DNA from: Magnetominusculus dajiuhuensis
GTDB lineage: Bacteria > Nitrospirota > Thermodesulfovibrionia > Thermodesulfovibrionales > Magnetobacteriaceae
Length of the DNA: 21,486 bases
NCBI RefSeq assembly: GCF_046044395.1
Contig: NZ_JBJUSG010000054.1
Coordinates: 1-21,486, forward strand
Reading direction: 5' to 3'
This document shows, one piece after another, positions 8,133 through 15,430 of this stretch. Below the pieces are notes generated by a model that worked only from the letters and a program-made list of their open reading frames with translations, ran no database searches and had not been told where the DNA came from. The first letter of the stretch is position 1; each line of letters starts with the position of its first letter. A program made the translations under genes and the position numbers.

Positions 8133-8831
8133 ATGGAATCTGATAATAAGGAAGGCAAGCTTGATTTTTCCGTCGTGTTGGCCTCCTCCGTGCACGATAT
8201 GAAAAATTCATTGGGCGTCCTGATAAATCATCTCGACGAGGTAGTGGATACCTTTGAGGAGGCTAATCATTCCTCAAGCAAGCTCTTGTCACAGCTTCAG
8301 TACGAGGCCAAACGCGTAAATAATAATCTTATCCAGCTCCTTTCACTGTACAGGCTTGAAAACTCGCTCTACTCGCTTAATATCTCCCACGCCCCGCTCT
8401 ATGACCTGATAGATGAGGTCGTTTCGCAAAATATGGCCTTGATGGAATACAAGGGAATAAGCATTGAGATAGATTGTCCCGATGACCTGTACTGGTTTAT
8501 TGACAGGGAGCTAGTCGCCGGCGTCCTAAGCAGCACAATGAATAATTCGTTTCGATATACGAAGGACATGCTTAGGGTGTCGGTTTGTGAAAAGGATTCG
8601 TATCTGTGCATCTGCGTTGAAGACAACGGGGTGGGCTATCCGGCCCTGATGCTTGGCGGCGATTCAGGCAACACCCGCCAGATAAGTTTCACAACAGGAA
8701 GCACGGGGCTTGGCCTTTATTTTTCCGAAATGGTGGCAAGGTTTCATAAAAACAAAGATAAAGAGGGTTATATCTCCATAGCAAACGGCGGCGTCCTTGG
8801 GGGTGGTATTTTTTGTATCTGTCTGCCATAA
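8133..8831 (+). CDS. Sensor-domain-free histidine kinase
   Basis: A short, soluble 232-residue histidine kinase. The H-box is SSVHDMKNSLG with phospho-acceptor H21 followed by D-x-K-N, of the HDxKN type. The ATPase domain has an N-box (STMNNSFRYTKD, N137/N138), a G1 box (D164-N-G-V-G168) and a G2 box (T191-G-L-G-L195). There is no transmembrane segment and no PAS, GAF or HAMP input domain, so the signal must come through a partner protein or from the cytoplasm. Its position 33 nt after the REC-TPR regulator makes that protein the likely partner. The binding site before the ATG is weak (GAGGCGG), which fits translation coupled to the upstream gene. parA starts 72 nt after the stop. Confidence 0.88.
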   Translation: MESDNKEGKLDFSVVLASSVHDMKNSLGVLINHLDEVVDTFEEANHSSSKLLSQLQYEAKRVNNNLIQLLSLYRLENSLYSLNISHAPLYDLIDEVVSQNMALMEYKGISIEIDCPDDLYWFIDRELVAGVLSSTMNNSFRYTKDMLRVSVCEKDSYLCICVEDNGVGYPALMLGGDSGNTRQISFTTGSTGLGLYFSEMVARFHKNKDKEGYISIANGGVLGGGIFCICLP

Positions 8832-8850
8832 AATCGCCCCCCGTTTCAGT

Positions 8851-8877
8851 GTTAATCACATCGGGGTTAATCGCATC
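8851..8877. repeat. Two 12-bp direct repeats upstream of parA
   Basis: GTTAATCACATC (8851-8862) and GTTAATCGCATC (8866-8877) differ at one position and are 15 nt apart start to start. They lie 27-53 nt before the parA start codon. They could be an operator for the par operon, but no regulator is known and two short repeats may be chance. Confidence 0.5.
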
Positions 8878-8903
8878 ATCGCCCACCGGCAGCAAGATTT
8901 AGA

Positions 8904-9683
8904 GTGGGGCGGATAATATCCATAGCAAATCAAAAGGGTGGCGTTGGGAAGACCACAACGGCCATTAATCTCGCCGCCTCTATTGCGCTTGCCGGAGAGG
9001 ACATCCTTATTGTTGACGCCGACCCGCAGTGCAACTCGACAAGTGGCGTCGGTATCGTCAAAAAACACGTCGTCAGGAGCGTCTATGACGTGTATACCTC
9101 TAAGTACGCAATCCGTGATACCATCTTAGCCACGGCGTTTGAGCATCTGTTCATTGTGCCCGGCACGGTTGACCTTCTGGCCGTGGAGATAGAGCTTGTC
9201 TCAATGGAAAGACGTGAATGGGTGTTGTCCGACGCACTTAATTCAATCAGGGATAGGTACAAATACATACTCATTGACTGTCCGCCCTCTCTGGGGCTGC
9301 TTACACTGAACGCCCTCACCGCGGCGGATTCTGTCATCATCCCCGTGCAGTGCGAGTACTATGCCCTTGAGGGGCTTAGTATGTTGATGCGTACAATAAA
9401 TCTCGTACAAAAGTCATTTAATCCCTCCTTGTCAATAGAAGGAATCCTGCTGACTATGTATGACGCGAGAAATTCGCTCTCTGCCCAGGTGGCTGCCGAG
9501 GTGCAGACATATTTTGACAAAAAGGTATATACTACGATAATTCCACGAAATGTTACACTGGCAGAGGCGCCCGGCCACGGCAAGCCGGCCCTCCACTACG
9601 ACGTCCGGTCAAAGGGCGCACAGACATATCTGGCACTGGCAAGGGAGGTGTTGAATGAAAAAGGCATTGGGCAGAGGACTTGA
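8904..9683 (+). CDS. parA: ParA/Soj chromosome-partitioning ATPase
   Basis: ParA is the deviant Walker ATPase that binds DNA when ATP-bound and, with ParB, segregates replicated chromosome origins. The 259-residue product has the Walker A' motif K11-GGVGKT with signature K11 and K16, LIVDAD (D38, D40), and IDCPPSLG as Walker B. Its length fits chromosomal Soj rather than plasmid ParA with an N-terminal HTH. The GTG start at 8904 puts MGRIISIANQKGGVGK at the expected position, although no good binding site is visible. parB overlaps its 3' end by 29 nt. Two 12-bp repeats sit just upstream. No canonical parS (TGTTTCACGTGAAACA) was seen in the window. Confidence 0.96.
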   Translation: MGRIISIANQKGGVGKTTTAINLAASIALAGEDILIVDADPQCNSTSGVGIVKKHVVRSVYDVYTSKYAIRDTILATAFEHLFIVPGTVDLLAVEIELVSMERREWVLSDALNSIRDRYKYILIDCPPSLGLLTLNALTAADSVIIPVQCEYYALEGLSMLMRTINLVQKSFNPSLSIEGILLTMYDARNSLSAQVAAEVQTYFDKKVYTTIIPRNVTLAEAPGHGKPALHYDVRSKGAQTYLALAREVLNEKGIGQRT

Positions 9684-10485
9684 CGCCCTTATCCCGCACG
9701 AAGGGCAAGAGATACACGATGTCGAAATTGAAAAGATTTTTCCAAACCCGGCTCAGCCACGCAAGCACTTTGACGAAGGCGCGCTTGCCCAGTTAGCCTC
9801 CTCTATAACTTCACAAGGTGTAATACAGCCGGTAGTTATCTCCCGAAACGGCGACGGCACGTTTACGCTGATTGCCGGTGAGAGGAGGTGGCGTGCTTCC
9901 AACCTTGCCGGCCTGAAAAAAATACCCTGTATAATCAGAGACGAAAATCGCGAAGACTCGCTTGAGATATCACTAATCGAAAACATTCAGCGCGAAAACC
10001 TCAACCCCATTGAGACCGCCGCGGCCTTTCAAAGGCTTATAGAGGACTTCGGCCTCAAGCAAGAGGAAGTCGCCGTTAAAGTGGGCAAGGACAGGGCCAC
10101 CGTGGCCAACTTTCTGAGGCTCTTAGGCCTGCCTGCTGAAATCAAAGAGTTCATCGTTGCAGGCAAACTCACGGCAGGGCACGCGCGCGCTATTCTAACC
10201 GTATCAGACCCCGCGGCTCAGCTTGACGCGGCATCGCACGTGATAAAAAATGCCCTCAATGTCAGGGAGACAGAAGGCTACTGCAAGAGGCTTGCAGAGG
10301 TGAAAGAGCCGACTAGGCAACAGCCCCCCCTCAAAGACCCCTTCATAGCGTCTGTCGAGCAGGAGCTGATAAAGACCCTGGGCACAAAGGTCAACATAAC
10401 ACACGATGGCAACAAGGGCAGGATAGTCCTTGAGTACAACTGCCTTGATGAGTTAAACAGATTGATTGACATACTGAGGATATAG
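9655..10485 (+). CDS. parB: ParB/Spo0J partition protein
   Basis: ParB binds parS, spreads as a CTP-gated clamp and stimulates ParA. The 276-residue protein has KKALGRGLDALIP at the N-terminus (the usual ParA-interacting arginine segment). The CTPase domain carries GERRWRA (75-81) and ENIQREN (109-115), the two conserved nucleotide-contact motifs. A helix-turn-helix follows at about 136-157, with a C-terminal dimerisation region after it. The ATG at 9655 has GGGAGG (9643-9648) with 6-nt spacing. It overlaps parA by 29 nt and is followed after one base by kdsB. The length is normal for chromosomal ParB. Confidence 0.96.
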   Translation: MKKALGRGLDALIPHEGQEIHDVEIEKIFPNPAQPRKHFDEGALAQLASSITSQGVIQPVVISRNGDGTFTLIAGERRWRASNLAGLKKIPCIIRDENREDSLEISLIENIQRENLNPIETAAAFQRLIEDFGLKQEEVAVKVGKDRATVANFLRLLGLPAEIKEFIVAGKLTAGHARAILTVSDPAAQLDAASHVIKNALNVRETEGYCKRLAEVKEPTRQQPPLKDPFIASVEQELIKTLGTKVNITHDGNKGRIVLEYNCLDELNRLIDILRI

Positions 10486-10486
10486 G

Positions 10487-11260
10487 ATGAGCGCAGCCGT
10501 GATAATACCGTCAAGATACGCCTCGACACGCTTTAACGGCAAGCCGCTTGCCCTGATAAACGGCTCTCCCATGATAAGGCATGTCTATGACAACGCAAAA
10601 AAGGCATCGCTGCCAGAGGCGGTAATCGTCGCCACTGACGACACGAGGATTTATGACGCGGTCAGGGCATTCGGAGGCAACGCGGTAATGACGGCGGCAA
10701 ACCACAGAAGCGGCACAGACAGAATTTTCGAGGCCGCAAAAGACCTGCAATATGATATAATAGTCAACGTTCAGGGGGATGAGCCCCTTATACGGGCAGA
10801 TATGATAGACGCTGTGATAGAACTACTAATAAGCGACAACCGTGCTGGCATTGGGACCCTGAAAAAGAGGATAACTGAGCCAGAGGATGTCTTTGACCCC
10901 AATGTCGTCAAGGTGGTGGCAGACCATAACGGCTTTGCCATGTATTTCTCCAGGGCGCCGATACCATATTACAGGAATTTGACCACAATCACCAAAGACA
11001 GCCATATTTTGTTTAACGGCAACATGGACGATACGCACTACTATAAACACATTGGCATATACGGCTATCGCAGGGATGTCCTTGCGCGCATGGCTGTCCT
11101 GAATGAGAGTCCTCTTGAGAGGGCTGAGTTGCTTGAGCAGCTTAGGGCTATGGAAAACGGTATCAAAATAAAGGTTGGGCAGACAGAGCACGAGACCATA
11201 GGGGTTGACTGTCCCGCCGACATAGAGAAGGTTGAAAAATGGCTAAATACATATTCCTGA
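10487..11260 (+). CDS. kdsB: CMP-Kdo synthetase
   Basis: 3-deoxy-manno-octulosonate cytidylyltransferase joins Kdo to CMP from CTP, activating it for the lipid A inner core. The 257-residue product shows the cytidylyltransferase start IIPSRYASTRFNGKPL, VIVATDD, NHRSGTDR, VNVQGDEPLI (D98) and YFSRAPIPY, all typical of KdsB. GAGGA at 10476-10480 gives a 6-nt spacing to the ATG. One base separates it from parB and its end overlaps pyrG by 22 nt, so all are likely on one transcript. KdsB depends on the CTP made by the next gene. Confidence 0.96.
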   Translation: MSAAVIIPSRYASTRFNGKPLALINGSPMIRHVYDNAKKASLPEAVIVATDDTRIYDAVRAFGGNAVMTAANHRSGTDRIFEAAKDLQYDIIVNVQGDEPLIRADMIDAVIELLISDNRAGIGTLKKRITEPEDVFDPNVVKVVADHNGFAMYFSRAPIPYYRNLTTITKDSHILFNGNMDDTHYYKHIGIYGYRRDVLARMAVLNESPLERAELLEQLRAMENGIKIKVGQTEHETIGVDCPADIEKVEKWLNTYS

Positions 11261-12915
11261 CCGGCGGTGTTGTGTCGTCATTAGGCAAGGGCATAGCCGC
11301 CTCTTCAATAGGGGCGCTCCTTGAGGGGCGCGGCCTCAGGGTCAATCTCCAAAAACTCGACCCTTATATAAACATAGACCCCGGCACGATGAGCCCCTTT
11401 CAGCACGGCGAGGTGTTTGTCACCGACGACGGCACGGAGACAGACCTTGACCTCGGCCACTATGAAAGGTTCACACATATACGCACAAACATTGCAAGCA
11501 ATTACACCTCTGGAAAGATATATTTTAACGTAATAAAAAAAGAGCGCCAGGGCGACTACCTTGGGCAGACCGTTCAGGTCGTGCCGCACATTACGGACGA
11601 GATAAAGTCTGTAATCAAGGCCCTTAGTTCCGGCGTTGATGTGGTCATAGTAGAGATAGGCGGCACAATCGGAGACATAGAGAGCCTGCCGTTTCTTGAG
11701 GCAATCAGACAGATTCGTTACGATGTGGGCAAGGAAAATGTCTTTTATATACATCTTACACTTGTGCCCTATATACACAGCGCCGGAGAGCTAAAGTCAA
11801 AGCCCACGCAGCACAGTGTCAAGGAGCTTAGGGCTATCGGAATACAACCGGACGCCCTGCTGTGCCGCTGTGACAGGCCGCTGCCTGAGGACATGAAGAG
11901 GAAGATTGCCCTGCACTGCAACCTCGACTATGGGGCGGTGATAAGCGCCCTCGACGTAAAGACCATTTACGAAGTCCCCCTTGTGCTGCACAAAGAGGGC
12001 CTTGATGAGCTGATTACAAGGCAATTTAATCTGCAAACCAAACCGCCTGACCTCGCGGTGTGGAAAGAGGTGGTGAGGAGGATTAAAGAACCGCTAAACA
12101 GGGTCGTCATAGCGATGGTAGGCAAGTACATAGAATATCAGGACGCGTATAAGAGCCTCGTTGACGCCCTCATCCACGGTGGTATTGCAAATGACGCGGG
12201 GATAGACTTCCAATGGGTTGACTCAGAGGAGATAGAACGTGTCGGAGCAAACGTCCTGCTTTCAGAGGTGGATGGCATACTCGTACCCGGTGGGTTTGGC
12301 AACAGAGGGATTGAGGGAAAGATTCAGACCGCCGGATATGCAAGGCAAAAGAAGATACCATACTTTGGCATATGCCTCGGAATGCAGTGCGCCGTCATAG
12401 AGTTTGCGAGGAATGTCTGCTCTCTTGCAACGGCCAATAGCTCCGAGTTTGACGAGAACACCACTGACCCTGTGATTTATCTGATGGAGCAGTGGTATGA
12501 TTTCAGAAAGGGCGGTATCGAAAAACGTACTTCCAAAAGCGAAAAGGGCGGCACGATGAGGCTTGGGGCATACCCCTGCACTCTCACCCCGGACACAAAG
12601 GCGTATGCCGCTTACGGGCGTGCGGACATATTCGAAAGGCACAGGCACAGGTATGAGTTCAACAATAAATACAGAGAGCTGTTTCAATCGAAAGGGCTTG
12701 TCATAAGCGGCCTGTCTCCTGATGGGGAACTTGTGGAAATTACTGAGCTTTCAGACCACCCGTGGTTTTTGGGCTGCCAGTTTCACCCTGAGTTTACATC
12801 GAGGCCGACGCAACCCCATCCCCTTTTCAGGGCATTTGTTGAGGCCGCGCTAAAAGAAAAGAAACCCCTCTTCCCTTATGAGGGGAAACCCCTGCGCGCT
12901 GATAAGGGGCAATAG
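11239..12915 (+). CDS. pyrG: CTP synthase
   Basis: PyrG aminates UTP to CTP with glutamine and ATP in the cytoplasm. The 558-residue protein has the full amidoligase domain (KYIFLTGGVVSSLGKGI at the start, DPYINIDPGTMSPFQHGEV, GGTIGDIES) and the class I glutamine amidotransferase domain. The catalytic triad is C379 (GICLGMQ), H516 and E518 (FHPEF). The length is usual for bacteria. The ATG at 11239 overlaps kdsB by 22 nt. The stop is directly followed by the kdsD ATG with no base between. The last 50 bases contain GC-rich complementary stretches described separately. The kdsB-pyrG order is common, though kdsA usually comes next. Confidence 0.98.
   Translation: MAKYIFLTGGVVSSLGKGIAASSIGALLEGRGLRVNLQKLDPYINIDPGTMSPFQHGEVFVTDDGTETDLDLGHYERFTHIRTNIASNYTSGKIYFNVIKKERQGDYLGQTVQVVPHITDEIKSVIKALSSGVDVVIVEIGGTIGDIESLPFLEAIRQIRYDVGKENVFYIHLTLVPYIHSAGELKSKPTQHSVKELRAIGIQPDALLCRCDRPLPEDMKRKIALHCNLDYGAVISALDVKTIYEVPLVLHKEGLDELITRQFNLQTKPPDLAVWKEVVRRIKEPLNRVVIAMVGKYIEYQDAYKSLVDALIHGGIANDAGIDFQWVDSEEIERVGANVLLSEVDGILVPGGFGNRGIEGKIQTAGYARQKKIPYFGICLGMQCAVIEFARNVCSLATANSSEFDENTTDPVIYLMEQWYDFRKGGIEKRTSKSEKGGTMRLGAYPCTLTPDTKAYAAYGRADIFERHRHRYEFNNKYRELFQSKGLVISGLSPDGELVEITELSDHPWFLGCQFHPEFTSRPTQPHPLFRAFVEAALKEKKPLFPYEGKPLRADKGQ
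12865..12909 (+). promoter_or_regulatory. Alternative hairpins covering the kdsD binding site
   Basis: Four complementary blocks follow each other: CCCCTC (12865-12870), GAGGGG (12880-12885), CCCCT (12889-12893) and AGGGG (12905-12909). Blocks 1-2, 2-3 (a 5-bp stem with an AAA loop) and 3-4 can each pair. Block 4 is the kdsD Shine-Dalgarno sequence, so 3-4 pairing would hide it and 2-3 pairing would free it. This suggests that kdsD translation depends on ribosomes finishing pyrG. The pairing is seen; the function is inferred. Confidence 0.4.
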
Positions 12916-13890
12916 ATGTTACCTGAAGAGGCAATGGCCACGGCCATAGAGGTGCTGCAGACTGAGGCTGACTCGATTCTGGCCCTGAGGCCAAGGATAA
13001 ATGAAACGTTTCTTGCCGCGGTTCAGATAATTTACGAGAGCAAGGGCAAGACAGTGGTTACGGGCATGGGCAAGTCCGGCCTGATAGGCAAGAAGATAGC
13101 GGCCACGCTGGCCTCAACCGGCACCCCTGCGTTTTTTGTCCACCCCGCCGAGGCCGGACACGGGGATTTGGGGATGATCACCCGTGATGACGTTATCATA
13201 GCCATCTCAAACAGCGGCGAGACAAACGAGATAATACAGTTGATACCTTTTTTTAAGCGCTTTGGTGTGAGTCTGATTTCTCTGGTTGGCAATATCAACT
13301 CCACACTTGCTAAGGCCGCGATGGTGGCCATAGATATATCGGTTGAGAAGGAGGCCTGCCCGCTTGGGATTGTGCCCACATCGTCAACCACTGCGGCGGC
13401 GGCAATGGGTGACGCTATTGCGGTTGTGCTTCTGAAGAAACGGGGATTTAAACAAGATGACTTTGCGTGTTTACACCCTGATGGAAGCCTTGGCAGACGC
13501 CTCCTGATAAAGGTAAAGGACGTTATGGCCACAGGCGATGCCCTTCCATACGTAGGGCCGGAGGCAAAGCTGATGGACGCGCTGATTGAAATATCGTCTA
13601 AACGACTTGGGCTTGCCCTTGTCACAGACTCAGAAAAACACCTGCTTGGCATAGTAACAGACGGCGACCTCAGAAGAGGACTGCAAGTCTGGGGGCAACA
13701 TCTCTACTCCAAAGAAGTATCCTCAATAATGACAACAAATCCCCGCACAATATCAGAGGAAGAGCTTGCCGCAAAGGCCCTTTCCATTATGGAAAAACAC
13801 TCAATTACATCACTGGTAGTCCCAGATACCAAAGATACTGTTAAGGGCATCATCCACATCCACGATATTCTGAAAAAGGGGATAGTATAA
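12916..13890 (+). CDS. kdsD: D-arabinose-5-phosphate isomerase (KdsD/KpsF)
   Basis: Converts ribulose-5-phosphate to arabinose-5-phosphate, the first step of Kdo synthesis. The 324-residue protein has an N-terminal SIS domain (about 30-180) with GMGKSGLIGKKIAATLASTG, HPAEAGHGDLGM, ISNSGETNEI and PTSSTTAAAAMGDA. Two CBS domains follow (about 200-324), including VTDGDLRRG and the C-terminal HIHDILKKG. This SIS-CBS-CBS order is diagnostic. It starts at the base after the pyrG stop, with AAGGGG (12904-12909) inside pyrG and 6 nt upstream. kdsA and kdsC, often next to it, are absent. It ends the tight parA-kdsD run. Confidence 0.95.
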   Translation: MLPEEAMATAIEVLQTEADSILALRPRINETFLAAVQIIYESKGKTVVTGMGKSGLIGKKIAATLASTGTPAFFVHPAEAGHGDLGMITRDDVIIAISNSGETNEIIQLIPFFKRFGVSLISLVGNINSTLAKAAMVAIDISVEKEACPLGIVPTSSTTAAAAMGDAIAVVLLKKRGFKQDDFACLHPDGSLGRRLLIKVKDVMATGDALPYVGPEAKLMDALIEISSKRLGLALVTDSEKHLLGIVTDGDLRRGLQVWGQHLYSKEVSSIMTTNPRTISEEELAAKALSIMEKHSITSLVVPDTKDTVKGIIHIHDILKKGIV

Positions 13891-13939
13891 ATTATACAGT
13901 CCGTTACAATTTCCTAATTATTAATTTTGCCAATGTTGG

Positions 13940-14047
13940 GCGCGCCAAGAGGATATTTCGAATGCTGTATTGTATCTTGCGGCAAAGGAAATAATTACAG
14001 GTGAGGGCGTGGCGGTTGTTTATTCAAAAAACGATTACCACGGATAG
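13940..14047 (+). pseudogene. Possible C-terminal remnant of a short-chain dehydrogenase
   Basis: In the gap after kdsD a frame without start codon reads E-D-I-S-N-A-V-L-Y-L-A-A-K-E then I-I-T-G-E-G-V-A-V and stops with TAG at 14045-14047. This resembles the C-terminal EDIANAVLFLAS..ITGxxLxVDGG segment of FabG-like dehydrogenases, but with the end altered. The frame is closed upstream by TAA at 13922-13924 and no more of such a gene is found. The match is by memory over about 30 residues, so it may be chance. Confidence 0.35.
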
Positions 14048-14061
14048 GTATCAGCTAATCA

Positions 14062-14087
14062 GAGAGGGTGTTTTTCAACACCCTCTC
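14062..14087. terminator. Strong hairpin between convergent kdsD and fba
   Basis: GAGAGGGTGTT (14062-14072) and AACACCCTCTC (14077-14087) form a perfect 11-bp stem with a TTTC loop, midway between the 3' ends of kdsD (+) and fba (-). The stem is stable, but no clear T-run follows on either strand. It may work as a bidirectional terminator with another factor or as a 3' end stabiliser. Confidence 0.6.
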
Positions 14088-14112
14088 CATCAAACCGTCT
14101 GACAAGACACGC

Positions 14113-15093
14113 CTAGTAAGTTGCCTTTCCGGCGCTTCCCAGTACGTTTTCATTTTTGTACTTGATCATCTTTATGAGTTCGTCGCGGGCCGGGCCGAGA
14201 TACTTGCGCGGGTCGAATTCCTTAGGGCTTTCGGCGAATACCTTTCTTATTACAGCCGTCATGGCCATTCTGCCGTCTGTGTCTATGTTTATTTTACACA
14301 CGGCTGAGGTGGCGGCCTTGCGAAGCTGCTTCTCGGATACGCCCACGGCGTCGTCCATTTTGCCGCCATACTTGTTTATCATCTCTACGTACTGAGGCAT
14401 GACCGAGGACGCCCCGTGAAGGACTATCGGAAATCCCGGGATTCTCTTTTCCACCTCTTCAAGGATGTCGAATCTAAGAGGCGGTGGCTCTTCACCAGGT
14501 TTTACCTTAAACTTGTATGCGCCGTGGGAAGTGCCAATTGATATGGCGAGGCTGTCAACGCCGGTCTTTTTGACAAAATCCTCTACCTCCTCCGGTTTCG
14601 TATAGTGGCTTACCTCGTGTGATACTTCGTCTTCGATTCCGGCAAGCACGCCAAGTTCACCCTCCACTGTGACATCATGCGCGTGGGCATACTCGACGAC
14701 CTTCTTCGAAAGGGCGACATTCTCTTCATACGGCAGATGAGAACCGTCTATCATAACAGACGAAAACCCTGTGTCTATGCAAGACTTGCAGAGGTCGTAG
14801 CTGTCACCATGGTCAAGATGAAGGGTGACGGGGATGCTTCCGCCCATGTCTTTCATCATTTGAACCGCACCCATGGCCATAAATCTCAATAGCGTCTGGT
14901 TTGCGTATTTTCTGGCGCCGCTTGATACCTGAAGTATCACAGGCGATTTGCTCTCAGCGCAACCGATGATAATTGCCTGCAGCTGCTCCATGTTGTTAAA
15001 ATTATAAGCGGGTATGGCATAGCCGCCTTTAACCGCCTTCTGAAACCCCTCTTTTGTGTTGACCAACCCCAAATCCTTGTAACTTACCGCCAT
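14113..15093 (-). CDS. fba: Class II fructose-bisphosphate aldolase
   Basis: Zinc-dependent aldolase interconverting fructose-1,6-bisphosphate and two triose phosphates in glycolysis and gluconeogenesis. The 326 residues from the ATG at 15093 show AIPAYNFNN (27-34), catalytic D94 and zinc ligand H95 (LHLDHGDS), E146 (VEGELG), H190 (GTSHGAYK) and H226 (VLHGASS). Another in-frame ATG at 15103-15105 lies inside the strong GGAGGGG binding site (15097-15103), so the downstream ATG, 3 bases after that run, is the better start; using the upstream one adds four residues. A near-consensus promoter and a palindrome lie just upstream. It is a monocistronic-looking gene, convergent with kdsD. Confidence 0.95.
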   Translation of the reverse strand: MAVSYKDLGLVNTKEGFQKAVKGGYAIPAYNFNNMEQLQAIIIGCAESKSPVILQVSSGARKYANQTLLRFMAMGAVQMMKDMGGSIPVTLHLDHGDSYDLCKSCIDTGFSSVMIDGSHLPYEENVALSKKVVEYAHAHDVTVEGELGVLAGIEDEVSHEVSHYTKPEEVEDFVKKTGVDSLAISIGTSHGAYKFKVKPGEEPPPLRFDILEEVEKRIPGFPIVLHGASSVMPQYVEMINKYGGKMDDAVGVSEKQLRKAATSAVCKINIDTDGRMAMTAVIRKVFAESPKEFDPRKYLGPARDELIKMIKYKNENVLGSAGKATY

Positions 15094-15114
15094 AAACCCC
15101 TCCATTGTATTGTT

Positions 15115-15132
15115 CCAATCGTAAACGATTGG
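15115..15132 (-). promoter_or_regulatory. Palindrome in the fba leader
   Basis: CCAATCGT and ACGATTGG form 8-bp inverted arms around two bases, 21 nt before the fba start and downstream of the promoter. It could be a repressor operator or a leader hairpin affecting mRNA stability or translation. No regulator is identified. Confidence 0.45.
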
Positions 15133-15162
15133 CAGATATTTAAAGCCATACGCTATGCTGGT

Positions 15163-15191
15163 ATAATAATCAATAGAACCTGTTTTGTCAA
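15163..15191 (-). promoter_or_regulatory. fba: Sigma-70-type promoter for fba
   Basis: On the - strand a perfect TTGACA (15191-15186) and TATTAT (15168-15163, 5 of 6 match) are separated by exactly 17 nt. The transcript would begin near 15156, giving about a 60-nt leader that contains the palindrome at 15115-15132. Confidence 0.65.
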
Positions 15192-15430
15192 GTTGCCCGG
15201 TTGCGTTTGTAAGGCAAACGCACTATGTATTTTCTTTGTCTGCCATTCCCGCGAACAGACTGTGTCATAATCCTTTAAGCCCTTGGGGTAAAAATTGCCC
15301 GCTAATTATTATTATATTTATTTGCATCATATATCTACGCCACAAATGTTCATTAATAATGTTACAGCAACATTTAAGCACTATAAAACCTCCATAACTT
15401 CATTATGTTATAATAGAGTTGTCAGTACAT
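15192..15430. other. AT-rich gap without genes
   Basis: No coding sequence is supported here. It holds a hairpin GCGTTTG (15203-15209)/CAAACGC (15215-15221) just upstream of the fba -35 box, a partial match to the CATTCCCGCGAA repeat at about 15242-15256, strings of A/T around 15300-15330, and the direct repeat AGTACATTT at 15424-15432 and 15441-15449, the second copy inside the transposase remnant. The composition shift fits an insertion-scarred boundary. Confidence 0.5.

Noticed and set aside
13032..13652. A 206-codon - strand frame opposite kdsD
   Set aside because: It is low-complexity, serine/isoleucine-rich and antisense to clear SIS and CBS domain coding sequence.
15358..15374. AATGTT/AACATT inverted repeat considered as a parS-like site
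   Set aside because: It lacks the central CACGTG core of parS and is a short AT-rich palindrome.
15185..15397. 70-codon + strand frame upstream of fba
   Set aside because: No ribosome binding site, overlaps the fba promoter and AT-rich DNA, and its isoleucine-rich product matches nothing.
15406..15414. Extended -10 sequence TGTTATAAT on the + strand
   Set aside because: There is no -35 box, it sits in AT-rich DNA where such matches arise by chance, and it would only read antisense into the transposase remnant.
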